Shown piece after piece: positions 37,897-47,398 of a stretch of DNA of 64,000 nt. The stretch covers positions 62,001 to 126,000 of the forward strand of contig CACIBE010000003.1 in NCBI GenBank assembly GCA_902584805.1. Reading direction: 5' to 3'. Each line of letters starts with the position of its first letter. Within the stretch, counting starts at the first letter, position 1. The notes below the pieces were generated by a model. The model was not told where the DNA came from and made no database searches. It saw nothing but the letters and a program-made list of their open reading frames with translations. A program made the position numbers and the translations under genes. This stretch comes from an uncultured Alphaproteobacteria bacterium (GTDB lineage Bacteria; Pseudomonadota; Alphaproteobacteria; HIMB59; GCA-002718135).

Positions 37897-38692
37897 TATA
37901 AAGCAAGAAGACATAGAAGATATTTGTTTTAATGTAAGTAAAAATATTATTTTAACAAAATTTAAAAATTTATCAGATGATGATATTAATTATAAGAATG
38001 GATCTGATTTGGTAACAGTAGCAGATATAGAAGCTGAAAAAGAATTAAAAAAAAACTTATTAAAAATTATACCTTCTTCTAATTTTATTGGTGAAGAAGA
38101 ATATTCTAGAAATGAAAACATATTAAACTTCTATAATGAAGATACATATTGTTGGACTGTTGATCCAATAGATGGAACAACAAACTTTGCCAATGGTAGA
38201 GATAAATTTGCAATTATGATTGCTTTAACATTTAAAGAAAAGATTTTACGTTCTTGGATATATAAGCCTTTAGAAAAAATTATGTGTTCAGCTATTGTAA
38301 ATGAAGGCGCTTATATCAATAATAAAAAAATTATTACAAAAGGTGTAAATATTATTAACGAAAGTATAGGGTCTATAAGTACAAAGTATTGGGAGCCAGG
38401 ATTTAAAGAAAAGTTAAAAATTTTTAAAAACATATTTAAAGAAGTTAGCTCTTATAGATGCATTGGTTTTGAATATATAGATATAGGTATTGGGATTAGA
38501 AATTTTGCTATTTTATCAAAATTATCACCTTGGGATCATATTCCAGGTATTCTTTTTGTTAGAGAAGCAGGTGGCGATGACATAGATTTTGATAAAAATA
38601 AATATGACTTTACAAAAAAGAATAAGAATTTAATTGTTAGTAATTCAGAAGATTTGAATTTAAAAATTTTAGAAAAATTAGGAGAATATTAA
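37889..38692 (+). CDS. Inositol monophosphatase-family phosphatase
   Basis: The 267-aa protein has the IMPase metal-site motifs: GEEEYSRN, WTVDPIDGTTNFANG and the C-terminal SPWDHIPGILFVREAGG. The family includes inositol monophosphatase, histidinol-phosphatase (HisN type) and fructose-1,6-bisphosphatase-like enzymes. No his genes are nearby, so the substrate stays open. The motif TTNFANG is close to that of HisN-like and inositol enzymes alike. It overlaps the aminotransferase by 8 bases and the next dehydrogenase by one base. Confidence 0.88.
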   Translation: MDNIKQEDIEDICFNVSKNIILTKFKNLSDDDINYKNGSDLVTVADIEAEKELKKNLLKIIPSSNFIGEEEYSRNENILNFYNEDTYCWTVDPIDGTTNFANGRDKFAIMIALTFKEKILRSWIYKPLEKIMCSAIVNEGAYINNKKIITKGVNIINESIGSISTKYWEPGFKEKLKIFKNIFKEVSSYRCIGFEYIDIGIGIRNFAILSKLSPWDHIPGILFVREAGGDDIDFDKNKYDFTKKNKNLIVSNSEDLNLKILEKLGEY

Positions 38693-39564
38693 TGAGTATT
38701 AAAAATGTATCTTTTATTGGCTTAGGGGTAATGGGTTATCCAATGGCAGGCCATCTTCAAAATAATGGTTATAATGTAACTGTTTATAATAGAACAACTG
38801 CTAAGGCAGAAAAATGGGTAGAAGAATATAAAGGTAGCATGGCTAAAACTCCTGGTGAAGCTTCTCAAAATTCTGAAATTGTTTTTATGTGTGTTGGACG
38901 CGATGAAGATATTATTGAAGTAATGGAAAGTGAAAGCGGCATTCTTTCAAAAGTAACTGAAGGATCAATAATTGTTGATCACACTACGGCTTCCGCAGAG
39001 ATAGCAAGAAATTATTATCAAAAACTTAAAGATAAAAAATTAAGTTTTCTTGATGCTCCTGTTTCTGGTGGTCAAGCGGGTGCGGAAAATGGTGTTCTCT
39101 CAATTATGATAGGTGGTGATGAAAAAGATTATAATACCGTAAAACCAGTTCTCACATCTTATGGTAAAGCAGTTGAACTTATAGGTCCATCTGGATCTGG
39201 TCAAATAGCTAAGATGATAAATCAAATTTGTATTGCGGGATTAGTGCAAGGCTTATCTGAAGCAATGGCATTTGGAAAAAAATCGAATGTGGATATGGAA
39301 AAGGTTCTTAGCGTTATCTCAAAGGGTGCTGCTCAATCGTGGCAAATGGAAAATAGATATAGAACTATGCTTGATGGTAAATTTGATTATGGCTTCGCAG
39401 TTGATTGGATGCGTAAAGATTTATCAATTTGTTTTAATGAAGCAGACAAAAATGGTGCTATTCTTCCTGTTACAAAAATTGTTGATAAATATTATGAGGA
39501 AGTTCAAAAAAATGGTGGCAATAGGTTTGATACTTCATCCCTCATGACTCTTGTAGATAAATAA
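38692..39564 (+). CDS. 3-hydroxyisobutyrate dehydrogenase-family oxidoreductase
   Basis: The 290-aa beta-hydroxyacid dehydrogenase has a Rossmann start FIGLGVMGYPMAGHLQNNGY followed by VYNRTTAKAEKW. It also has the substrate-binding FLDAPVSGGQAGAENG and the catalytic Lys in SGQIAKMINQICIAG. Members reduce or oxidise 3-hydroxyisobutyrate, tartronate semialdehyde, glyoxylate/succinic semialdehyde and similar compounds. The Tyr-Asn-Arg-Thr after the second strand points to NADP preference. The exact substrate is not clear. It overlaps its upstream neighbour by one base. Confidence 0.88.
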   Translation: MSIKNVSFIGLGVMGYPMAGHLQNNGYNVTVYNRTTAKAEKWVEEYKGSMAKTPGEASQNSEIVFMCVGRDEDIIEVMESESGILSKVTEGSIIVDHTTASAEIARNYYQKLKDKKLSFLDAPVSGGQAGAENGVLSIMIGGDEKDYNTVKPVLTSYGKAVELIGPSGSGQIAKMINQICIAGLVQGLSEAMAFGKKSNVDMEKVLSVISKGAAQSWQMENRYRTMLDGKFDYGFAVDWMRKDLSICFNEADKNGAILPVTKIVDKYYEEVQKNGGNRFDTSSLMTLVDK

Positions 39565-40479
39565 ATGTCAAGAAACTTAATGTTAGCAATCATATTGTTA
39601 ACAGCATCTTCTTTATTTTGGTCAGGAAATTTTTTTTTTGGAAAAGTTGCCCACATAACTGATCTTTCACCATTTAAATTAAGTTTTTTTAGATGGTCTT
39701 TAGCTTTGCTTTTACTATTACCGTTAACTCTTAAAAGCATTTTGGAAAATTTAAATTATTACAAAGAAAACTTTTTACTGATGACTACATTAAGTATTTT
39801 AAGTGTTACAATATTTAACTCATTTACATATATTTCATTACAAACTACTTTAGTTTTAAATTCTACTATAATGGCATCTACTGCGCCAGTAATTATGATT
39901 GGTTTTTCTTGGCTAATGTTTCGAACTAAAATCTCAAAACTGCAATTAATTGGTATAATTTTATCTTTATTAGGTGCCTTAGCAATAATTTTAAAAGGAA
40001 ATTTAAATAATTTATATACCCTAAATTTTACTATTGGAGATATATGGATGTTTGCCGCTGTAATATCTTGGTGCTTATATTCCGTATTGTTAAAAAAAAT
40101 GGATACATCAATTCCACAATTAGCAAGCTTAGAAGTAATGATTATTATTGGCTTATTTTTTATTATTCCATTTTATCTTTTTGAATCTTTCAATGGTACC
40201 TTTTTACTTTCATCCACTTATGACTTTTTTATTATTATTTATGTTGCTATCTTTGCAAGTATCGCTGCTTATTTTGCTTGGAATAAAGGTGTATATTTGA
40301 TTGGACCAAATAGAGCTGGTTTATTTTTACACTTTATACCAGTCTTTGCTGCAATTTGGGCGATAACTTTTTTAAATGAGAGTTTTGCAATCTTTCATAT
40401 TGTAGGTGTTTTTTTTATAATTACAGGAATTATATTATCTAATATAAGATTTAAAAATGAACAAAATAGTCAAAACTGA
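39565..40479 (+). CDS. EamA-family (DMT superfamily) transporter
   Basis: The 304-aa protein has about ten membrane segments in two EamA repeats. The first contains SSLFWSGNFFFGKVA and the second a GDIWMFAAVISWCLYSVLLKK segment, followed by GPNRAGLFLHFIPVFAAIWAI and a short tail. This family exports or imports amino acids, nucleosides and other metabolites, and the substrate cannot be assigned. It abuts the dehydrogenase and overlaps msrB by 23 bases, so it is likely co-transcribed with both. Confidence 0.9.
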   Translation: MSRNLMLAIILLTASSLFWSGNFFFGKVAHITDLSPFKLSFFRWSLALLLLLPLTLKSILENLNYYKENFLLMTTLSILSVTIFNSFTYISLQTTLVLNSTIMASTAPVIMIGFSWLMFRTKISKLQLIGIILSLLGALAIILKGNLNNLYTLNFTIGDIWMFAAVISWCLYSVLLKKMDTSIPQLASLEVMIIIGLFFIIPFYLFESFNGTFLLSSTYDFFIIIYVAIFASIAAYFAWNKGVYLIGPNRAGLFLHFIPVFAAIWAITFLNESFAIFHIVGVFFIITGIILSNIRFKNEQNSQN

Positions 40480-40852
40480 TCAGGAATGGAAATCTCTTCT
40501 CACAGAAGATGAATATTATGTAACAAGACAAAAGGGAACAGAACCTCCTTTTTCTGGTAAAAATTTTGAAATTATTAATGGTGGTATTTTTAAATGTAAA
40601 TGTTGTGGTAATGAATTATTTAATAGTTCTACAAAATATGATTCTTATTGTGGGTGGCCAAGTTTTTTTGAACAAATATCACCTGAAGCAATTAAAACAG
40701 AGACTGATAGATCTCATGGAATGGTGCGTATTGAAATTATGTGTGCCAAATGTGATGCTCATTTAGGTCATGTCTTTGATGATGGCCCAGAACCTACTGG
40801 CAAAAGATATTGTGTGAATTCTCTTTCAATTAATTACGAAGAGTTTGAATAA
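40457..40852 (+). CDS. msrB: Peptide-methionine (R)-S-oxide reductase
   Basis: MsrB repairs methionine-R-sulfoxide in proteins. The 131-aa product has TRQKGTEPPFSGK, two CxxC zinc pairs (CKCCGN and CAKCDAH), YDSYCGWPSFFE, RSHGMVRIEI, HLGHVFDDGPEPTGKRYCVNS with the catalytic Cys. All expected residues are there. The start overlaps the upstream transporter, and the end overlaps the MFS gene by 8 bases. Confidence 0.95.
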   Translation: MNKIVKTDQEWKSLLTEDEYYVTRQKGTEPPFSGKNFEIINGGIFKCKCCGNELFNSSTKYDSYCGWPSFFEQISPEAIKTETDRSHGMVRIEIMCAKCDAHLGHVFDDGPEPTGKRYCVNSLSINYEEFE

Positions 40853-42020
40853 TACTTTTTATACACTCCTATTTTCTTCAATAGGTCATGCGCTCATGCA
40901 TATGTTTGCAGCATTTTATTTTGTAATTGTTCTGACTATAGAAAAAGAATGGAATATTTCTTATGATCAATTAATTAGATTATGGTCTCTTGGAGCTCTA
41001 CTAATTGGTTTAGGGGCTATTCCTTTTGGTTGGTTAAGTGATAAATGGTCCCGTTCAGGAACAATGACAATTATGTTTATTGGAATGGGATTAGCCTCCA
41101 TTTTATGTGGTTTAAGCACATCAGTTTCTTTTTTATTTTTTTCCTTATCACTTCTTGGACTTTTCTGTTCAATTTACCATCCTGTAGGCATTCCTTGGGT
41201 GATTCATGCAGCTAACAAACAGGGAAGAGCGCTTGGTGTAAATGGCATTTTTGGTGGAGTAGGGATAGGATCCGGAGCATTTGTAGCCGGTACTCTAACA
41301 GAATTACTAAATTGGCAGCTAGCTTTTATATTACCTGGTTTGATATCTATTATAATAGGATTTTATCTTATCTACTTAATCTTCATTGATAAAATATCTT
41401 ACAAAAATTATTTTATTAAAAATGATGATCAAGATCATTCTCGTAATGAGATGATTTTAATTGCATTAATAATGCTATTATCAATGTTTGCTCTTGGATT
41501 ATCTTTTCACAATACACAAACAGCCTTACCTAAAGTATTTGAAATACGAATTGGTAACACAAATTCAATTCAAATTGGATTTATGATAGCAATTATCTAT
41601 TTTATTTCTGGAGCTACAACATTTGTTGGAGGCCTACTTGCTGATCGATTTAATTTAAAAACTATTTACTTAATTGGTATATTTCTTCAGTTTCCTTGCT
41701 ACCTAGGAATAGCTTACATTTCTGGTTACTCTTTAGTAGTGTTATGTATTCTAGCAGCTGTATTTAATGCAAGTATTCTGCCTACAGAAAATCTCCTACT
41801 TGGTAAATTTACACCCCAAAAGTATCATGGTTTTGTATATGGAATTAAGTTTATTCTTGCATTTGGATCAGGACCAATTTCGGTATTCTTAATTTCAGAA
41901 ATATATTCCATAACTTTAGAGTTTACTTATTTGTTTTTAATTAATGCAATAATGATGGCTATAGTTTCAATCTTTATTATTTTCTTACCCATTCAAGGTA
42001 AACAAAGAACAGCTAATTAG
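40845..42020 (+). CDS. Major facilitator superfamily transporter
   Basis: The 391-aa protein has about 12 membrane segments and the MFS loop motif GWLSDKWSRSGTM between TM2 and TM3, with a second similar loop GGLLADRFNLKTIYL in the C-terminal half. Chain length fits the family. I use a TTG start inside msrB (GAATAATACT follows); an ATG further in would cut the first membrane segment. The substrate is not apparent. Its 3' end overlaps the convergent 75-aa gene by 8 bases. Confidence 0.85.
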   Translation: MNNTFYTLLFSSIGHALMHMFAAFYFVIVLTIEKEWNISYDQLIRLWSLGALLIGLGAIPFGWLSDKWSRSGTMTIMFIGMGLASILCGLSTSVSFLFFSLSLLGLFCSIYHPVGIPWVIHAANKQGRALGVNGIFGGVGIGSGAFVAGTLTELLNWQLAFILPGLISIIIGFYLIYLIFIDKISYKNYFIKNDDQDHSRNEMILIALIMLLSMFALGLSFHNTQTALPKVFEIRIGNTNSIQIGFMIAIIYFISGATTFVGGLLADRFNLKTIYLIGIFLQFPCYLGIAYISGYSLVVLCILAAVFNASILPTENLLLGKFTPQKYHGFVYGIKFILAFGSGPISVFLISEIYSITLEFTYLFLINAIMMAIVSIFIIFLPIQGKQRTAN

Positions 42021-42240
42021 GATTAGATTTTATTTCTTCAAGATAATTAATAACTTCATTAAATTTTTCATCAGGTATATCTTTATAGGTTATACCAAAA
42101 TGATTTTTTACCTCTAAAGCAACATGAGCATAAGGATTTCTGCCCTTAGGATGATTGGGGTGATCAGGTAATTTTCCTTTTAAAAAATCACCTGTTTCTT
42201 GAATTAGCTTCCAAATTTTAGATGCGTTTTCTTTATTCAA
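42013..42240 (-). CDS. Small protein of unknown function (75 aa)
   Basis: I do not recognise this protein with confidence. It is 75 aa, soluble, without a signal peptide, and lies 1 base downstream of the C1B peptidase gene, suggesting co-transcription. The segment NPYAHVALEVKNHFGITYKDIPDEKFNEVINYLEEI resembles the C-terminal helical module found in phage antirepressor/ORF6C-type proteins (a Phe-Gly ... Tyr-Lys-Asp-Ile-Pro ... Phe-Asn-Glu pattern). That is pattern memory, not a search result. The protein would be just that module with a short N-terminal extension. Confidence 0.7.
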   Translation of the reverse strand: MNKENASKIWKLIQETGDFLKGKLPDHPNHPKGRNPYAHVALEVKNHFGITYKDIPDEKFNEVINYLEEIKSNPN

Positions 42241-42241
42241 T

Positions 42242-43564
42242 TTATCTGGCTAAAGCACCCATTGGATCCCAAGGTGCTAGCGCTACTGGTTCCATATCTA
42301 AGTATTTTAAAAGTCTTTTGTTTAGATATTTTTTATCAATGACAACTTCATAGGTATATTCATCAAACCATTCATCGGTCATCATCATATAACCTTGATT
42401 GCCACTTTTTGTACCCCAGCTATTTTCAATTTTCCATTTAGTTGAATTTCTTTTTTTAATATCGACTCCCGTTAATAGCATGGCATGAGTCATTTCACTA
42501 TCACCATACTCTAAACGAGTTTGTTTATTCATCTTAAATGAAGTTTGGAAGACATTTTCATAGTCGTAAATACCCATATCAAGAACACCCATATCACGGC
42601 TAAAACGTTTCCCAACATCACAACCAAACCATACGGCTTCATTATTTTTTATTGAGTCCATCGCAGATTTTTTTAATTCTTTAATATCTACATTAAGATA
42701 TTTGATAATTTGTCCTTCAACAACATTACCTAGATATTCAACCGTGTACATTGTATTAAATTTTTTATTGCTCATTGGAGCATGAATTAAGCAAACTTTA
42801 TCTTTAATATTAATGTCAGCATATTTTTTGCAAAAATCAATTGGTGTCATATCTGAAATGACAATATGTCTATTATCTTTGTTTCTAGTAGACCAATTGA
42901 TAACATCTGGTGGTTGACCAAGAAACATTGCTAGTAAATTATAAATTGTTTCCATCATATCTTTTTTAAGTGCTGAAGAATTTTTTGCTGGTTTCTTTCT
43001 TAATATAGAAGCAAACTCTCTTAGTTTGTGAGTCAAAATATAATTCATGGCACCAGATTTACTGCTATGATTTGTTTCAGGCATTACGTCTTTAGGTACT
43101 GCACCATACTTATTAATTAAGTTTACAAACATATCCCACTGTCCGCCATCTTGCACAGGTGCTTTTAAAAGATGAGTAATTAATCTGCTCTCATATGTTT
43201 CATCTCTTGATTTGATAATATTCTCTAAAAAATAGTTTGCTTTCTCTAACTTATCCCAAAACATAAAATAATTTTGTGAAAACTCAAATGTATTTAGTTC
43301 AAGGCTATCAACAACTTGCAAACGCATAAGATTTAATCCTGCAAATCCCCAACATCTACCTGATGCCATTTGGTTTGTTGCAGGTAGTTCTTTTTTTATT
43401 AGATTAGAAAAATTATGATTGATTTGACTAAAGTTTTCCCAATTGAGTGCAACATTAGCTAAATCATTTTTGATTAATGCATTTCGTGAAGCTGTATTTT
43501 TATTGTTGCGAAGAAATTTATTTTTATAAGTTTTAATTGTCGATAGAGATATATTTTTTGCCAT
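42242..43564 (-). CDS. pepC: C1B cysteine aminopeptidase (bleomycin hydrolase family)
   Basis: The 440-aa protein is a papain-fold C1B peptidase of the bleomycin hydrolase/PepC type, a cytoplasmic hexameric aminopeptidase. The catalytic Cys is residue 71 in NQMASGRCWGFAGLN, the His about residue 360 in DSEMTHAMLLTG, and the Asn about 381 in KIENSWG. It also has the LINKYGAVPKDVMPET segment. No signal peptide is visible. The extreme C-terminus (ALAPWDPMGALAR) resembles the self-inserting tail of this family. It is patchily distributed in bacteria, so it may be an acquired gene between the MFS gene and the secreted lyase-like gene. Confidence 0.93.
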   Translation of the reverse strand: MAKNISLSTIKTYKNKFLRNNKNTASRNALIKNDLANVALNWENFSQINHNFSNLIKKELPATNQMASGRCWGFAGLNLMRLQVVDSLELNTFEFSQNYFMFWDKLEKANYFLENIIKSRDETYESRLITHLLKAPVQDGGQWDMFVNLINKYGAVPKDVMPETNHSSKSGAMNYILTHKLREFASILRKKPAKNSSALKKDMMETIYNLLAMFLGQPPDVINWSTRNKDNRHIVISDMTPIDFCKKYADINIKDKVCLIHAPMSNKKFNTMYTVEYLGNVVEGQIIKYLNVDIKELKKSAMDSIKNNEAVWFGCDVGKRFSRDMGVLDMGIYDYENVFQTSFKMNKQTRLEYGDSEMTHAMLLTGVDIKKRNSTKWKIENSWGTKSGNQGYMMMTDEWFDEYTYEVVIDKKYLNKRLLKYLDMEPVALAPWDPMGALAR

Positions 43565-43619
43565 TATTACTATTTAAAACTATTTAGTTTTATTTCAACT
43601 TAATATATTTACTAAATAA

Positions 43620-44819
43620 ATGAAAAAAATATCATTATTAACTATTATTTTAATTTTATTTGCTCTTTCCAATAATTCGATTGCTAAAAACCCCCCAAAA
43701 AAATTTCTCGATGAAAATTTTATATTTAAACCAGAACAAAATATAAAATACCCATATAAAACAGGTTTATGGGGGCAACTTGAAACACATAATCGAATTC
43801 ATCAAAACCCTTGGGCATTACGATATAGTAATGAAATAACTAATACGAATGAATACTCGTTGCGTTTTGAAAAACGTTTAGGTGATTGTGGATCAGATGA
43901 CTGTGATAGAAAAGAAAAAAAATTTATAGGTAGATCTGAGCTTATGTTTTTTAACCCAAGAGAAGATCAAAATATTAAAGGTCAATTAGGAGAATATTGG
44001 TATTCATGGTCTTTTTTTATTGACCCATCTTCTCAAATGCCATCAAAAAAAAGTTTTATACATATGGGTCAATTCAAAATGAGTCTAGAACATGAAAAAT
44101 TAACTAGAAATTTACTCACTTCAGAAAAGATTGACGAGTTCAATGTAATTTGTCCTGAAATGAATTTATATTTTAGTTTACGTGAAGATGGTATTTATGT
44201 TGAGAGATCTGGTGTATTAAAATGTGGTGGACATGATAATAAAATAATCATTAATAAAAAAGATGTTATCGGAAAATGGCATAACGTTTTATTAAATGTT
44301 AACTGGACTGATCAAGAAGATGGTAAAATTAAATTATGGTTAAATGAAAAGCTAATTTATCAAAAATTGGGTAAATCAATTTCAAAAATTGTAAGAAATA
44401 AAAAAAATAAAAAGATGGGACCTGAATTTAGATTTGGGATTTATAGCCAAGGAGAAAACGGCGATCAGGTTTTTTATTATGACAATATGAAGGCTTTTGG
44501 TAGTTGTGAAAGTTTTAAAACATTTGATTGTGATAATTTATTAAAACAAAAATTAATAAGTAATCATGATAATACACAAATTGTAGGGCAGTTTGAGAAT
44601 AATGATGATCCAGAAAAAAGAAAAAGAATTGTTAACACCCTTATAAAAAAAATTTCAAAAAAGATTATAACTAAAACTGATGCAAATTTATCAGATGTAT
44701 TTCAGTGGGTTGAAACAGAAGTAGAAAAATTAGACTGGGATACTCAACTCAATAAAGGGAGTGATAGAAATAAAATAAGAGATAAAATTATTAATAAAGG
44801 TATAAAAAAATTTAATTAA
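43620..44819 (+). CDS. Secreted heparin-lyase-I-like polysaccharide lyase fold protein
   Basis: The 399-aa protein begins with a signal peptide (MKKISLLTIILILFALSNNSIA). The mature part has SRSEL-like GRSELMFFNPRE, a GEYWYSWSFFIDPSSQMP segment, HMGQFKM and a GKWHNVLLNVNWTDQEDGKIKLWLNEK stretch. These resemble the concanavalin-like jelly-roll of the Polysacc_lyase (heparin lyase I type) family. Two Cys-containing elements (CGSDDCD and SCESFKTFDC) could form disulfides. The final 75 residues are a charged, helical addition. Substrate and activity are unproven. It is divergent from the C1B peptidase across a 55-base gap. Confidence 0.7.
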   Translation: MKKISLLTIILILFALSNNSIAKNPPKKFLDENFIFKPEQNIKYPYKTGLWGQLETHNRIHQNPWALRYSNEITNTNEYSLRFEKRLGDCGSDDCDRKEKKFIGRSELMFFNPREDQNIKGQLGEYWYSWSFFIDPSSQMPSKKSFIHMGQFKMSLEHEKLTRNLLTSEKIDEFNVICPEMNLYFSLREDGIYVERSGVLKCGGHDNKIIINKKDVIGKWHNVLLNVNWTDQEDGKIKLWLNEKLIYQKLGKSISKIVRNKKNKKMGPEFRFGIYSQGENGDQVFYYDNMKAFGSCESFKTFDCDNLLKQKLISNHDNTQIVGQFENNDDPEKRKRIVNTLIKKISKKIITKTDANLSDVFQWVETEVEKLDWDTQLNKGSDRNKIRDKIINKGIKKFN

Positions 44820-47333
44820 TTATTTTTTCTTTTTTTTAAGACCCATTTTAGCTTTTCTTTCATCAATTAACCTAATTGCATCTTCTAGTTTTAAGCTATC
44901 TATTGTTTGATCACCAAGAATTGATGCATTTATTTTTCCGCATTTTACATATGGTCCAAATTTTCCATCATGAGCGGTTATATTTTTCTTTTCTGTCGGA
45001 TGCTCTCCAAATGTTTTTAACGTCGCATTACCTCTCTGTGTAGGCTTAGCAATTAATTCAATGGCTCTTTCAAGTTCAATATCAAGAATATTATCTGTTT
45101 TTTCGAGAGCTTTATATTTTTTATCATGTAGAATATATGGTCCATACATTCCAATACCGGCACTAACGGTTTTATTTGTTTCAGGATGAAATCCTAATTT
45201 ACGTGGCAAACCAAGTAATTGAATAGCTGTGTTTAATCCTATTTCATCTGGCTCAAAATTCTTAGGAATAGAGACTCTTTTTGGTTTTTTTTCTTTTGTC
45301 CCTTCACCAACTTGCATATAAAATCCATAAGGACCTTTTCGAAGAGTAATCATTTCACCTGTTTCTGGATAAATACCAATTTCTTTTGGTCCGCTAAGAG
45401 CAGCCCCATCTTTATCGTTTAGTTGATTAAACTGAACTGTATATTTGCAATCAGGATAATTAGAGCAGCCAATAAATCCTCCAAACTTTCCGACTTTAAT
45501 TCCTAGTCTTCCATTATCACAGGTTGGACATTTTCTTTTTGCATCCGATCCATTTGGTGGAAAGAAATGTGGACCTAATGCTTCATCTAGAACATCAATG
45601 ACTTCTCTGTTTGATTTACCTACAGTTTCATCACAAAGTTGCTTAAACGTTTCCCAAAATTTTCTCAGAACTTCTTTCCAATCAAGCTTACCATCAGAAA
45701 TTTCATCAAGTTGATTTTCAAGATCAGCGGTAAAATCATATTCGACATATTGGTTGAAATATTTCTCTAAAAATATCGATACTATTCTTCCTCTATCATG
45801 AGGATTAAAACGTTTTTTATCTAAAATTACATAATCTCTATCTTGTAGAACTTTAATAATAGAAGCGTAAGTAGATGGTCTGCCAATACCAAGTTCTTCA
45901 AGTTTTTTAACTAAGCTTGCTTCGGTGTAACGAGGAGGAGGGGAGGTAAAATGTTGCGTCTTTTCAAGTTCTTTTAAATTTAAACTCTCTCCTTCACTCA
46001 TGGCAGGAAGAATTGTTTCTTTTTCTTCATCTTTATCATCATCTTTAGCCTCTTGATAAACTTTGTACATGCCAGGAAACTTAATTGTTGATCCATTTGC
46101 TCGTAAAACAATTTTTTTATCTTCGTTTGTAATATCAACAGCTACTTGATCTAATACAGCACTCGCCATTTGTGAACTTACCGCTCTTTGCCAAATAATT
46201 TCATATAGCTTGTATTCTTCTAAAGTAATGTATTGCTTAATATCTTTTGGTGTTAGGTAAATATTTGTTGGTCTAATACATTCATGTGCTTCTTGGGCAT
46301 TTTTAGCCTTCGATTTATAAACTCTTGGCGCTTCTGGTAAATAGTTTGCACCATAATTATCAGTAACAAAACCTCGAACTTGGTTAATAGCTTCTTTTGA
46401 CATGACGACACTGTCTGTTCGCATATAAGTTATTAAGCCAGTTGTTTCTCCTTTAATGTCTGTTCCTTCATAAAGACGTTGAGCTGTTCGCATTGTTTGA
46501 CTCGCACTAAGACCAAGTTTACGACTAGACTCAATTTGCATTGTAGATGTAGTAAAAGCAGGATAGGGATTTCTTCTAGCTTCTTTTTTCGTAATATTTC
46601 CAACAGTGAAAGTAGAATTTTTAATATAATTAAAAATTTTTGTCGCCTCACTCTCATTTTTAATATCAAGTTTATCTACTTTATTCCCATCATAAACTGT
46701 AAGTCTGGAATTAATAATTTTATCTTCTTTATTTCTAAACTCACCTTGTAAAGACCAATATTCCTGTGGAATAAATTTTTCTATTTCAAGTTCTCTCTCA
46801 CTAATTATTCTTAAGGCTACAGATTGAACTCTACCCGCTGATTTTGAACCTGGTAACTTTCTCCATAGCACTGGAGAAAGTGTAAAACCAACAAGAAAAT
46901 CTAACGCTCTTCTTGCAAGATAAGCATTTACTAAATTTTCATCTATTTCTCTTGGCTCTTTAAGACTATCAAGAACTGCATTTTTTGTAATTTCATTGAA
47001 TGTAACTCGGTGAATATTTAATTTTGAAAGTGATGAATTATCTCTAAGTAGTTTTTCTACATGCCAAGCTATGGCTTCACCTTCACGGTCGGGGTCAGTG
47101 GCTAGATATAAATTTTCAGATTTTTTTGCTGCATCTGTTATTTCTTTTATCACTTTTTTTCCACGATCACTGGTTTCCCATTTCATTTGGAAATCATTTT
47201 CAGTATCTATCGCATCATTTTTTGCTGATAAATCTCGGACATGCCCAACACTTGCGAGAACTTTGAAGTCAGAGCCTAAATATTTATTAATAGACTTTGC
47301 CTTTGATGGTGATTCAACAATTAGTACATTCAT
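44820..47333 (-). CDS. topA: DNA topoisomerase I
   Basis: TopA relaxes negative supercoils (type IA). The 837-aa product has the TOPRIM region LIVESPSKAKSINKYLG and LYLATDPDREGEAIAWHV, and FNEITKNAVLDSL. The active-site Tyr is in GLITYMRTDSV, and LEELGIGRPSTYASII follows. A four-cysteine zinc element (CPTCDNGRLGIKVGKFGGFI then CSNYPDC) and C-terminal repeats of the lysine-rich type (GPYILHDKKYKAL, GPYVKCGK) complete the protein. I start at the ATG at 47333, which gives MNVLIVESPSK. The alphaproteobacterial neighbour dprA is not between topA and plsY here. Confidence 0.97.
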   Translation of the reverse strand: MNVLIVESPSKAKSINKYLGSDFKVLASVGHVRDLSAKNDAIDTENDFQMKWETSDRGKKVIKEITDAAKKSENLYLATDPDREGEAIAWHVEKLLRDNSSLSKLNIHRVTFNEITKNAVLDSLKEPREIDENLVNAYLARRALDFLVGFTLSPVLWRKLPGSKSAGRVQSVALRIISERELEIEKFIPQEYWSLQGEFRNKEDKIINSRLTVYDGNKVDKLDIKNESEATKIFNYIKNSTFTVGNITKKEARRNPYPAFTTSTMQIESSRKLGLSASQTMRTAQRLYEGTDIKGETTGLITYMRTDSVVMSKEAINQVRGFVTDNYGANYLPEAPRVYKSKAKNAQEAHECIRPTNIYLTPKDIKQYITLEEYKLYEIIWQRAVSSQMASAVLDQVAVDITNEDKKIVLRANGSTIKFPGMYKVYQEAKDDDKDEEKETILPAMSEGESLNLKELEKTQHFTSPPPRYTEASLVKKLEELGIGRPSTYASIIKVLQDRDYVILDKKRFNPHDRGRIVSIFLEKYFNQYVEYDFTADLENQLDEISDGKLDWKEVLRKFWETFKQLCDETVGKSNREVIDVLDEALGPHFFPPNGSDAKRKCPTCDNGRLGIKVGKFGGFIGCSNYPDCKYTVQFNQLNDKDGAALSGPKEIGIYPETGEMITLRKGPYGFYMQVGEGTKEKKPKRVSIPKNFEPDEIGLNTAIQLLGLPRKLGFHPETNKTVSAGIGMYGPYILHDKKYKALEKTDNILDIELERAIELIAKPTQRGNATLKTFGEHPTEKKNITAHDGKFGPYVKCGKINASILGDQTIDSLKLEDAIRLIDERKAKMGLKKKKK

Positions 47334-47398
47334 AAATTTTGGCTCCAAATTTCAGTTTAAAGATAATTCGTCAAGAAATTTTAAAAAAAAGTATATTT

